From KBS-83 sp051025295 (GTDB taxonomy: Bacteria; Acidobacteriota; Terriglobia; Terriglobales; Acidobacteriaceae): 64,000 nucleotides of DNA. The stretch's first letter is position 1. Every line of letters starts with the position of its first letter. The position numbers and the translations under genes are program-made. Shown here in pieces: positions 55,672 through 63,573 of this stretch. The DNA is taken from NCBI GenBank assembly GCA_051025295.1, contig JBMGJV010000004.1. One strand, 5' to 3'. The notes beneath the pieces are model-generated. The model had not been told where the DNA came from and did no database searches. It saw only the letters and a program-made list of their open reading frames with translations.

Positions 55672-56658
55672 CTAACCGAGGTACTGCGGATTGTGCGTCG
55701 TGCCATCGAACATGGTCGAGGTCTTGTATTTCTCAAACTGCCCGGCGACGGCGGTGTTTGCGGTCTTCGCGAGCAACGCGGTCATCTCCTCGTGCGGCAG
55801 CGGCTTGAAGTTACGCGCGACGCCGAGTGCCTGGTTGAGCCGGTCCATGGAATCGCAGCCGGTGATCGTAAGCGAGACGGGGAGGCTCATGGCGTACCGC
55901 AGACAGTCTGTCGCACTCACGGTTTTGCTGTCGAGTATGATGCCGTTCCCGATCGGCTTCATGCCGAGGATGCCCATGTTGTGACGCCGCGCGACGGGCA
56001 GCACCTTGGTGGTGAAGCTGTCGAAGTGCGCGTCCATAACGTTGAGCGGCATCTGCACGGTATCGAAGGTAAAGCCATGCTTGTCGGCCGTCTCGATCAT
56101 GTGGAGGTGGATCTCCGGGCTCTTGTGGCCGGTGAAGCCGATGTAGCGCAGCTTCCCTTCCTTCTGCGCCTGTTTAAGGACGTCGACGACATAACCGGGC
56201 TGGAAGGCCTGCTCCGGGTCACCCATGCGGATGACTTCATGGATCTGTACCAGGTCGATGTGATCGGTCTTGAGCCGCTGGAGCGACTGTTCGAGCTGCT
56301 GGCGCGCCGCGGCCGGGGTGCGGCCGTCAATCTTGGTCATCAGGAAGGCCTTTTGCCGGTAGCCGTCGGCCAGGGCCTTGCCCATGCGCTCTTCACTGAC
56401 GCCGTCGTTGTAGTCCCAGCAGTTGTCGAGGAAGTTGACGCCGGAGTCGAGCGCGGTGCGCACGATACGGATGCCTTCCTGCTCGGAGACGCTGTGCGCG
56501 CCGATGTGGTAGCCGCCGATGCCGATGCAGGCGACGGACTGGCCGGTCCGGCCGAGGGTGCGGCGCGGAATGTCGCCGGTGGCGGCGATTGCCTCCTCGC
56601 GGAGCGCGAGCAGCGCAGTGAGAGCGGCGGCAGATTTGAGAAAGTCGCGTCGTTCCAT
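55672..56658 (-). CDS. Aldo/keto reductase with Tat-like leader
   Basis: A 328-residue aldo/keto reductase with a twin-arginine-like leader (MERRDFLKSAAALTALLAL) followed by RRTLGRTGQSVACIGIGGYH, the catalytic-type Asp/Tyr segment NFLDNCWDYNDG, QSLQRLKTDHIDLVQIHEV, and the C-terminal NADP-binding region. The Tat motif suggests export, with folded cofactor. Substrate not known. It is the first gene of the run ending at 47604; the 14-base gap to larE suggests one transcript. Confidence 0.88.
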   Translation of the reverse strand: MERRDFLKSAAALTALLALREEAIAATGDIPRRTLGRTGQSVACIGIGGYHIGAHSVSEQEGIRIVRTALDSGVNFLDNCWDYNDGVSEERMGKALADGYRQKAFLMTKIDGRTPAAARQQLEQSLQRLKTDHIDLVQIHEVIRMGDPEQAFQPGYVVDVLKQAQKEGKLRYIGFTGHKSPEIHLHMIETADKHGFTFDTVQMPLNVMDAHFDSFTTKVLPVARRHNMGILGMKPIGNGIILDSKTVSATDCLRYAMSLPVSLTITGCDSMDRLNQALGVARNFKPLPHEEMTALLAKTANTAVAGQFEKYKTSTMFDGTTHNPQYLG

Positions 56659-56816
56659 CAGAGCACCTCCGGGGTGGCCGGCAGAGTGGAGGAGCAGGCC
56701 CGACCGCGGGCGTGCCTTTCCTTCACCATGAGACGCACGGCAGCGTCCGTACGCTGCGCGAAAGGGTAAGCGCTTTGCAGGGGACGCAAGGGGCAGTAGC
56801 CTAGAGGAACGCCCGC

Positions 56817-58169
56817 GTGAGAACGATCCCCTTCTTTCGGACTCAAGCCCCGCTGACCACGGCCGAGCGGCTCGCCAAGCGCCGTCTCATCGTTCAGGAT
56901 ACGCTCTCCCTGCTGGCCGTCACCGCGACGACGGTGGTGCTGGCGATCCTGACGTATCTGATCTTTCAGTCGTACTCCCAGCACCAGCGGGATGCGGCGG
57001 CGCGGTGGAAGCGGCGGGGCGAGGCGGCGCTCCGGAACAACAACCCGAAGGTCGCGGTGTTCGACCTGCGCGCGGCGCTGGGGTATGAGGGCGGAGACCG
57101 GACGACGGAGATCGACCTGGCCGATGCGCTGGCCCGTGCGGGCAGGCTGCAGGAGGCAACTGCGTACTTCAACACGCTATGGGAGCGGGAGCCGGGCAAC
57201 GGCAACATCAATCTGCAATTGGCGCGGCTGGCGGGACGGCAACAGCAGCCGGCGACGGCGCTCGAGCACTACCACGCGGCGATCTATGGCGTGTGGGAGG
57301 GGGATGGCGCGATCCGCCGGCGGCAGGTGCGGCTGGAGTTGGTGCGCTACCTGATCCAGCAGAACCGACTGGGCGAGGCGCGGGATGAGCTGCTGATCGC
57401 CGCAGGCAATGACACGGGGACGCCGTCGCTACTGGAAACCGCGGGCCTGCTGGCGCAGGCGCACGCATACGGCGACGCGCTGCACCTCTATCGCGAGGTG
57501 GCGGGGCGTCGTCCACCGATGACCGAGGCGTTTGAAGGCGCTGGGCAGATGGCGTTTGCGATGGGGCACTTCCGCACGGCTCACCTGTTCCTGGAGCGAG
57601 CAGTGACGGTGGCGTCACCGCAGCAGCCGCTGGTGAATCACGAGCTGACGGAGCACAACCTGCAGGTAGCGCGCGCAGTGATGGCGGCGTATCCGTCGCC
57701 ATCACTGCCGGAGCGGGAGCGACTGCGGCGGGTGGTGCAGGCTTATGCGACAGCGCGACGGCGCTTTCAGGCTTGCACGATGAAAGCACCAGCGGCAGGC
57801 GCGGCGACCGGCGGTCAGCCAGGAGCGCCGACGGACGCAGCCAGGACTCACGAGATTGCCGCGCTGGCGGAGCGCTGGCAGCAGGCGCCTTCCCCGCTGA
57901 CGGTGCAGCAGCTCCAGCGGGATGATGGGCTCGAGACGGTCGTGATGCAACTGGTGTATGACACGGAGCTGGCGCTGGATAGCGCTCCGGCAGCCGCGGC
58001 GGGGACCTCGGGCGGCGGAACACCCACGACGCAAACGGCAACAGCACCTGCCGCAAAAACGCCGGCCCCGGCGAGGGTCGCCGCTCCACCGTCGGCCTGC
58101 GGACCTCCAGCGGGGCTGGATGCGGCGCTGCTGCGGATTGCCGCGACGCCGGACGGCGTGGACCAGTGA
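56817..58169 (+). CDS. Membrane-anchored TPR protein of unknown function
   Basis: A 450-residue protein with one N-terminal membrane helix (LSLLAVTATTVVLAILTYLI) and TPR-like helices over residues ~60-300 (for example NNPKVAVFDLRAALGYEGGD and ATALEHYHAAIYGVWEG). The C-terminal third is low-complexity Ala/Pro/Thr-rich and ends in a poorly structured tail. No closer family was recognised. The GTG at 56817 has GAGGAAC upstream. The ClC gene follows by 59 bases on the same strand, so they may be expressed together. Confidence 0.7.
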   Translation: MRTIPFFRTQAPLTTAERLAKRRLIVQDTLSLLAVTATTVVLAILTYLIFQSYSQHQRDAAARWKRRGEAALRNNNPKVAVFDLRAALGYEGGDRTTEIDLADALARAGRLQEATAYFNTLWEREPGNGNINLQLARLAGRQQQPATALEHYHAAIYGVWEGDGAIRRRQVRLELVRYLIQQNRLGEARDELLIAAGNDTGTPSLLETAGLLAQAHAYGDALHLYREVAGRRPPMTEAFEGAGQMAFAMGHFRTAHLFLERAVTVASPQQPLVNHELTEHNLQVARAVMAAYPSPSLPERERLRRVVQAYATARRRFQACTMKAPAAGAATGGQPGAPTDAARTHEIAALAERWQQAPSPLTVQQLQRDDGLETVVMQLVYDTELALDSAPAAAAGTSGGGTPTTQTATAPAAKTPAPARVAAPPSACGPPAGLDAALLRIAATPDGVDQ

Positions 58170-58228
58170 CCGGCAGGCTGCGAAGAGCGATAGGTTAGAC
58201 AAGACGGCAAACAGGCCGATCGAGGACG

Positions 58229-60061
58229 ATGGAGCCAGCGACAGAGTCAGGCAGGATCGAAGCAACGGAGACTGCGAACGGCACGGCTGCAAAAGCCGCA
58301 GCAGCCGTAGCAGCGCCGCCCCCCGCCAAGGACGCGCCGGGCGACGTGATGCCGGCGGTCGAGCCGCTGCAGCGGCTGTCGCAGATCGACCTGCTGAAGA
58401 TTGCGCCGACGCGCGACGAGCGGCTGTTCCTGGTGCTGTCGATCTTTATTGGCATCATCTCCGGCCTGCTGGTGGTGAGCTTCCGGGTAGCGATCAGCTG
58501 GATCCAGACGCTCACCATAGGGTCGGTGCCGCAGCCGGGGCTCTACCGGCTGATCTATGTACCGGTGATCCTGGGCACGGTCGTCGCGGTGCTGGTGCAG
58601 CGGTTCTTTCCCGGAGCCCGCGGCAGCGGCGTCAACCAGACCAAGGCCGCGCTCTATATCTATAACGGGTTTATCTCGTTCAAGACGGTGATCGGCAAGT
58701 TCATCACGTCTGCACTGGCGTTGGGCGCCGGCTTCTCGCTGGGGCCGGAGGATCCGTCGCTGCAGATCGGCGCGGGCGTCGCGTCGATGGTGAGCCGGCG
58801 GCTGGGGCTGAGCCGGCAGCGGCTTCGATTGTTCGCGCCGGTGGGTGCGGCCGCCGGATTGGCAGCCGCCTTCAATGCGCCGATCTCGGCCATCCTGTTC
58901 GTGATCGAAGAGGTGATCGGTCGGTGGAGCGCAGCCGTGCTGGGTTCGGTCGTGCTGTCGGCGATCTCGAGCGTGGTGGTGGCGCGGCGCTTCTGGGGCT
59001 CGGAGCCGATGTTCCAGATCCCCTCCGTGACGGTGACAGATTCGCGCGAGCTGCTGGCCTACGCGGTACTGGGCGTGATCGGCGGACTCTCGGCGAGCAT
59101 CTTCTCCCGCGCGCTGGGCTACCTGCGGCCACGGCTGCGCAACCTGCCGCGCTGGACCTTTTATGTGCAGACGCCGCTGGCCGGACTAGCGGTCGGGCTG
59201 ATCGGCTTCTTCGGCTTTCCGCAGATCATGGGTCCGGGCTACGAGGTGATGAACCGCGCCATGCATGGGCAGTTCACCTGGACGCTGCTGCTGACACTCG
59301 CGCTTCTGAAGATTCTGGCGACGACGCTGTCGTTTTCAAGCGGTACGCCGGGCGGCATGTTTGCGCCGACGCTGTTCGTAGGCGCGATGCTGGGCGCCTC
59401 GATCGGCACATTCGAGCAGCATCACTTCCCTCACCTGCATGTCTCCATCGGCTCGTATGCGCTGGTCGGCATGGGCGTGCTGTTCGCAGCGTTCCTGCGC
59501 GTGCCGCTGACGTCGGTGTTCATGGTGCTCGAGGTGAGCGGCAACTACTCGATCATTCTGCCTGTCATCCTGGCGAACACGATCGCGTACCTCGTCTCTC
59601 GCAGCCTGCAGCCCGCGGCCATCTTCGAGGTGTTCACGCACCAGGACGGGTTGGACCTGCCCTCGATGGAAGAGCAGCGCGAGGAGATTGTGCTGCACCT
59701 GGAGGATGCGCTGCGCCCGCTCTCGATCCCGGTGATCGATGTTGGGGTGACCCTGAAGACGGCGCTCGAGCAGATCGGTGACGCCGAAGTCTTCTTCATC
59801 CGCCTGCCGCAGCATGCGTGGTATTCGATGACGGCAGCGGAGCTGCGCTCGATTGCCGCAGTCAATCAACCGGAGACGCCGGTCGCCAATCTGCTGAAGC
59901 CGGATCGACTGCCACTGCTCTTCCCCGATCTGCCGTTGGATTCGGCACTGCCGCACCTGGCGCGATGGCCGATCCTGCCGGTACAGAACCGCGCGAGCCG
60001 CGGCGCGATCGATGGCACGGTGACGCTGGCCGATGTGCTGTCGCGCTATCAAGCCACCTAG
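58229..60061 (+). CDS. ClC-family chloride channel/antiporter with C-terminal CBS-like part
   Basis: A 610-residue protein with an N-terminal ~60-residue Ala/Glu-rich tail, then the ClC helices. Motifs: GARGSGVNQTK (first selectivity element), SLGPEDPSLQIGAG where GREGP is replaced by GPEDP but the gating Glu (E174) is kept, and GTPGGMFAPTLFVGAMLG (third element). The last ~130 residues look like a pair of CBS-like segments. It probably exchanges chloride for protons. It is 72 bases upstream of the sensor kinase gene on the same strand. Confidence 0.88.
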   Translation: MEPATESGRIEATETANGTAAKAAAAVAAPPPAKDAPGDVMPAVEPLQRLSQIDLLKIAPTRDERLFLVLSIFIGIISGLLVVSFRVAISWIQTLTIGSVPQPGLYRLIYVPVILGTVVAVLVQRFFPGARGSGVNQTKAALYIYNGFISFKTVIGKFITSALALGAGFSLGPEDPSLQIGAGVASMVSRRLGLSRQRLRLFAPVGAAAGLAAAFNAPISAILFVIEEVIGRWSAAVLGSVVLSAISSVVVARRFWGSEPMFQIPSVTVTDSRELLAYAVLGVIGGLSASIFSRALGYLRPRLRNLPRWTFYVQTPLAGLAVGLIGFFGFPQIMGPGYEVMNRAMHGQFTWTLLLTLALLKILATTLSFSSGTPGGMFAPTLFVGAMLGASIGTFEQHHFPHLHVSIGSYALVGMGVLFAAFLRVPLTSVFMVLEVSGNYSIILPVILANTIAYLVSRSLQPAAIFEVFTHQDGLDLPSMEEQREEIVLHLEDALRPLSIPVIDVGVTLKTALEQIGDAEVFFIRLPQHAWYSMTAAELRSIAAVNQPETPVANLLKPDRLPLLFPDLPLDSALPHLARWPILPVQNRASRGAIDGTVTLADVLSRYQAT

Positions 60062-60133
60062 CACCGAGCGAGCAGCAGTGTGGCACACTGAATTCTTGAT
60101 GGAGCGCCGCCGCGGCTCGCGCCCAACGAACGC

Positions 60134-61603
60134 ATGAGCCTGAGCCAACGACTGATTGCCGGGATGGTGTTGCTGGTTGCCCTGCTGACCGTGGCGGCTG
60201 CGGGTGGCGTTCGTCTGCTCGCGCTGGCAAGACTCTCTCCTCACGTGATGCACGCGGCAACACAGGCAGCGGTGGGTGCCGTCGTGCTTGGGTTAGTCAT
60301 CGCCGCGGTGGTGACGCTCTCCGTTCTGCGGCCGCTGCGACGCTCGGCCGTGCAACTGCGGGCCATCGGCGAAGGCCGCCTGGAGCAGCGGCTGGACTGG
60401 AGCGGCAACGACAGCCTGGGCGAGATGGCGACCGAGATCAACCGGATGGCGGTGCACATTCGCGATCTGCGCGAGACGGAGTTCGGGCGCAAGCAGATGG
60501 AGCACCAGCTCTCCGACGCAGTGGTGCAGTCGATCTTCGAACCCGTGATCGTGACCGATGCGCGCGGGCAGGTGCTGAAGCTGAATACGGCGGCCGAGCA
60601 GTTGCTGGGTGAGTCCGCTGGGGATCGCATGGCGCTGGCCAACACGCCTGGGGGGCAGAAGATTCTGAGCGCAGTGCGCGATGCTGTCTCCATGCAGCGG
60701 CCGGTGGCGCACGAGGGCGAGGCGGCGCTGCTGCCGATGTGGATCGGGCAGGCAGAGCGGAGTTATCGACTTCGCACGACTCCCATACGCGACACCGACG
60801 GCAAGCTGCTGGGCGCGGTCAGCGTGCTCGAAGATGTGACCGAGCTGCAGGACCTGGACCGCTTCAAGACACGCTTCATTGCGGTTGCATCGGACAAGCT
60901 GAGGACGCCGCTCGAGAAGCTGCGGCTGGCGCTCTACTCGCTTAACAAGGGCTTTGCCGGGGATCTGCGGCCGTTGCAGGCAGACCTGGTGCACGGCGCG
61001 GAAGAGGATGCCGAGCACCTGAATGACCTGATGACCGACCTGATCGATGTGGCGGAACTTGATACGGGCCAGCGGCAGTTACGAATGGAGCGGCTGCGGC
61101 CGATCGACATCCTGCGCGACGCAGCGCTGCGCTTTCAGCAGGAGGCGAACAAGCGCGAGGTGCAGATCCACATCGAGGCCTTCCCCGACCTGTCACCCGT
61201 GCACGGTGACAGACGCGCGCTCAAGAGCGTGATGGACAACCTGCTCTCAAACGCGCTGCGCTTCACACCAGCGCGCGGCACCATCGTGCTCGAAGCGCAG
61301 GAGCAAAAGAAACGAGTGCAGTTCTTTGTGCGCGACACCGGCGCGGGGATCGAGCCGGAGCGGCTGAAGCGCATCTTCGGGCGGTTTGTGCAGAGCGCAC
61401 GTCCCGCCGAGCAGGGCCGCGGTGCAGTGGGCAGCGCTGGTCCGGACGGCACGGGGCTGGGACTTGCGCTGGTACGCCGATTGGTCGAGTTGATGCACGG
61501 GCAGGTCTCGGTCGAGAGCCGCGTCGGCCAGGGCACGACGTTCAGCTTCACGTTGCCGCTGGCACCGACGCGGCTGACGCGGCACGCAATCGAGGTGGGG
61601 TGA
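60134..61603 (+). CDS. HAMP-PAS sensor kinase with Asp in place of the H-box His
   Basis: A 489-residue membrane kinase: two membrane helices near residues 5-30 and 40-65, HAMP (LRPLRRSAVQLRAIGEGRLE), PAS (IFEPVIVTDARGQVLKLNTA), a HisKA-like helix and a HATPase ending in GTGLGLALVRRLVELMHGQV. The H-box reads FIAVASDKLRTPLEKLRLAL, with Asp (residue 254) where the phospho-acceptor His normally sits, so it may not autophosphorylate in the usual way. The gene is followed by one base and then the KdpD-like gene, so they probably work together. Confidence 0.85.
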   Translation: MSLSQRLIAGMVLLVALLTVAAAGGVRLLALARLSPHVMHAATQAAVGAVVLGLVIAAVVTLSVLRPLRRSAVQLRAIGEGRLEQRLDWSGNDSLGEMATEINRMAVHIRDLRETEFGRKQMEHQLSDAVVQSIFEPVIVTDARGQVLKLNTAAEQLLGESAGDRMALANTPGGQKILSAVRDAVSMQRPVAHEGEAALLPMWIGQAERSYRLRTTPIRDTDGKLLGAVSVLEDVTELQDLDRFKTRFIAVASDKLRTPLEKLRLALYSLNKGFAGDLRPLQADLVHGAEEDAEHLNDLMTDLIDVAELDTGQRQLRMERLRPIDILRDAALRFQQEANKREVQIHIEAFPDLSPVHGDRRALKSVMDNLLSNALRFTPARGTIVLEAQEQKKRVQFFVRDTGAGIEPERLKRIFGRFVQSARPAEQGRGAVGSAGPDGTGLGLALVRRLVELMHGQVSVESRVGQGTTFSFTLPLAPTRLTRHAIEVG

Positions 61604-61604
61604 G

Positions 61605-62786
61605 ATGAGCGAGCCGAACGAGCCACTCGCACCGTCGCCGACGTCATCGACGGACGCGCAGGCCGAAGGCCACAGCCTGCCGCCCGAGCCGGCCAAGCTG
61701 CGCATCTATCTCGGCGCTGCGCCGGGCGTCGGCAAGACGTACCAGATGCTGGAACACGCGCACCTGCTGCGCAAGCAGGGTGAGGACATCGTTATCGGCT
61801 TCGTCGAGCCGCACAAGCGCATCGACACCGAGGCGATGATCCGCGACCTAGAGATCATTCCGCAGAAGGCGATTCCCTACCGGTCTGTCGTGCTGCAGGA
61901 GATGGATCTGGACGCGATCCTGGCGCGAAGGCCGAAGATCGTGCTGGTGGACGAGCTGGCGCATTCGAATGTGCCGGGTTCACGTAATGGCAAGCGTTAC
62001 GAGGATGTTCTCGAGCTGCTGGAAGCCGGTATCGATGTCTTCACCGCGGTGAATGTGCAGCACCTGGAGACGCTGAACGATACTGTCGCGCGCTCATCCA
62101 ACACAGCGATACGCGAGACGGTGCCGGACAGCCTGCTGAAGCGGGCCGACCAGATTGTGAATGTCGACATACCGGTCGAAGAGCTGCGCACGCGGCTGCG
62201 GCAGGGCAAGATTTATGCGCCAGAGAAGATCGAGCAGGCGCTCTCGAACTTCTTCCGCAAGGGCAATCTGAACCTGCTGCGCGAGCTCGCGCTGCGCACG
62301 ACGGCGGCCGAAGTCAGCTCGCAGGCAGCGGATTATCGACGCTCTCAGGGCCTGGAGCAGGCGCCCATCCCGGAGAAGGTGATGGTGTGTTTGTCGCCGC
62401 GCCCCGGGACCGACCGGCTGCTGCGCGCGGGTGCGCGCATTGCCTCGCGACTTTCTACCATCTGGTACGCCGTCCGCGTGGAAGCGCCAGACGAGTCTCA
62501 GAATGTTGAGAAGACAGAGGACAAGCAGCGGATGGAAGAGTACCAGCGGCTGGCCCGCGACCTGGGTGCGAAGGTGGTCGTGCTGAAGGACAAGAACGTC
62601 TCGAACGCACTGATCCAGTTTGCGAAGCAGGAAGGCATCTCACACGTGGTGTTCGGGCAGTCGGCGCGCTCGCGCATGGACATTCTGCTGCGCGGCTCGG
62701 TGATCAACCGCTTTCTCGCCGAGGTGCGCGATGTCACGGTGCAAGTGGTGCCGATGCAGAAGCCGCGACGGCTTGAGCCGCGCTAA
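61605..62786 (+). CDS. KdpD sensor domain protein without kinase domain
   Basis: A 393-residue cytoplasmic protein with the KdpD N-terminal domain: Walker A IYLGAAPGVGKTYQML, Walker B-like IVLVDELAHSNVPGSRNGKR, DVFTAVNVQHLETLNDTV, and KIYAPEKIEQALSNFF, then a UspA-like domain (EKVMVCLSPRPGTDRLLRAG to VVFGQSARSRM). The four membrane helices, GAF and kinase of a full KdpD (~900 residues) are absent. It probably binds ATP and regulatory ligands as a split partner of the kinase just upstream. No kdpE or kdpFABC genes are in the window. Confidence 0.88.
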   Translation: MSEPNEPLAPSPTSSTDAQAEGHSLPPEPAKLRIYLGAAPGVGKTYQMLEHAHLLRKQGEDIVIGFVEPHKRIDTEAMIRDLEIIPQKAIPYRSVVLQEMDLDAILARRPKIVLVDELAHSNVPGSRNGKRYEDVLELLEAGIDVFTAVNVQHLETLNDTVARSSNTAIRETVPDSLLKRADQIVNVDIPVEELRTRLRQGKIYAPEKIEQALSNFFRKGNLNLLRELALRTTAAEVSSQAADYRRSQGLEQAPIPEKVMVCLSPRPGTDRLLRAGARIASRLSTIWYAVRVEAPDESQNVEKTEDKQRMEEYQRLARDLGAKVVVLKDKNVSNALIQFAKQEGISHVVFGQSARSRMDILLRGSVINRFLAEVRDVTVQVVPMQKPRRLEPR

Positions 62787-62812
62787 GTTCACAACTACCA
62801 ACAGGAGACAAC

Positions 62813-63040
62813 ATGGCAGAGAGCAACGTTACGATTACGACCCGACCGAATGGCCCGTTTCGCGTGGAGGGCCCCATCCGCCTGATCGATGTCGATGGCA
62901 AGGAGATCGATTTGACCGGCAAGCCTGCGGTTTCGCTGTGCCGCTGCGGCGCGTCGGTGAAGAAGCCGTTCTGCGATGGCACGCATTCGAAGGTGGGCTT
63001 CCAGGCGGCAGAAGCAGCGGTTGCGGCCGAGCAGAAGTAA
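62813..63040 (+). CDS. CDGSH iron-sulfur domain protein
   Basis: A 75-residue protein with the CDGSH 2Fe-2S motif CRCGASVKKPFCDGTH (residues ~43-58), the three Cys and one His that bind the cluster. The N-terminal half (TITTRPNGPFRVEGPIRLID) is the usual beta strand lead-in. The ATG follows GGAGACAAC. Function unknown; such proteins are redox or cluster-transfer proteins. It is 26 bases after the KdpD gene. Confidence 0.9.
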   Translation: MAESNVTITTRPNGPFRVEGPIRLIDVDGKEIDLTGKPAVSLCRCGASVKKPFCDGTHSKVGFQAAEAAVAAEQK

Positions 63041-63063
63041 GCGGGGAGCATCTTTGCTTGACA

Positions 63064-63092
63064 AGGGCCAGCGGCGGGATGAAGCTGGCCCT
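63064..63092 (+). terminator. Hairpin between CDGSH and HhH genes
   Basis: A perfect 9-bp stem AGGGCCAGC and GCTGGCCCT with an 11-base loop lies 23 bases after the CDGSH stop. No T-run follows, and a TTGACA-like sequence overlaps its 5' edge, so it may be a terminator or a structured leader for the next gene. Confidence 0.4.
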
Positions 63093-63153
63093 GCCTGACG
63101 CGCCGCTTGAGCGAACGCAGGCGAGATCTGCACGTTTCCTAAGGAGAGACCCT

Positions 63154-63546
63154 ATGCACCTGACCCAGAAGAGCCGTTGGATGCGCCTGGCATTCCTTCC
63201 CGCCGTTCTCGTAGCCGGACTGCTTCTATCCCCGGCTCACGCGAGCGCGCAGGCTGCAGCGCAGAGCACGACCAACAGCACCGCGCACCACAGCGCCGCG
63301 GCAGCCAAGAGCGCGAAGACGTCCGCGGCGACCGCCAGCAGCACTGCTGCGATGACGGATCTGGTCGACCTGAACTCGGCCAGTGCTGATCAGCTGAAGG
63401 CGCTGCCCGGCGTGGGGGATGCCTATTCGCAGAAGATTGTCGCGGGCCGGCCGTACAGCAAGAAGACCGACCTGGTGACCAAGAAGATTGTGCCGCAGGC
63501 GACTTACGCGAAGATCAAAGACAAGGTGATCGCGAAGCAGAAGTAA
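63154..63546 (+). CDS. Exported helix-hairpin-helix (ComEA-like) protein
   Basis: A 130-residue protein with a signal peptide (LAFLPAVLVAGLLLSPAHASA), an Ala/Ser/Thr-rich linker and a C-terminal helix-hairpin-helix domain (VDLNSASADQLKALPGVGDA and YSKKTDLVTKKIVPQATYAK). The pattern LNSASADQLKALPGVG is that of ComEA-type domains, which bind DNA non-specifically at the cell surface. AAGGAGAG precedes the ATG at 63154. No other competence gene is adjacent, so a DNA-uptake role is an inference. Confidence 0.85.
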   Translation: MHLTQKSRWMRLAFLPAVLVAGLLLSPAHASAQAAAQSTTNSTAHHSAAAAKSAKTSAATASSTAAMTDLVDLNSASADQLKALPGVGDAYSQKIVAGRPYSKKTDLVTKKIVPQATYAKIKDKVIAKQK

Positions 63547-63573
63547 TTGTCGACTTCAACCGATGTTGAGGCG

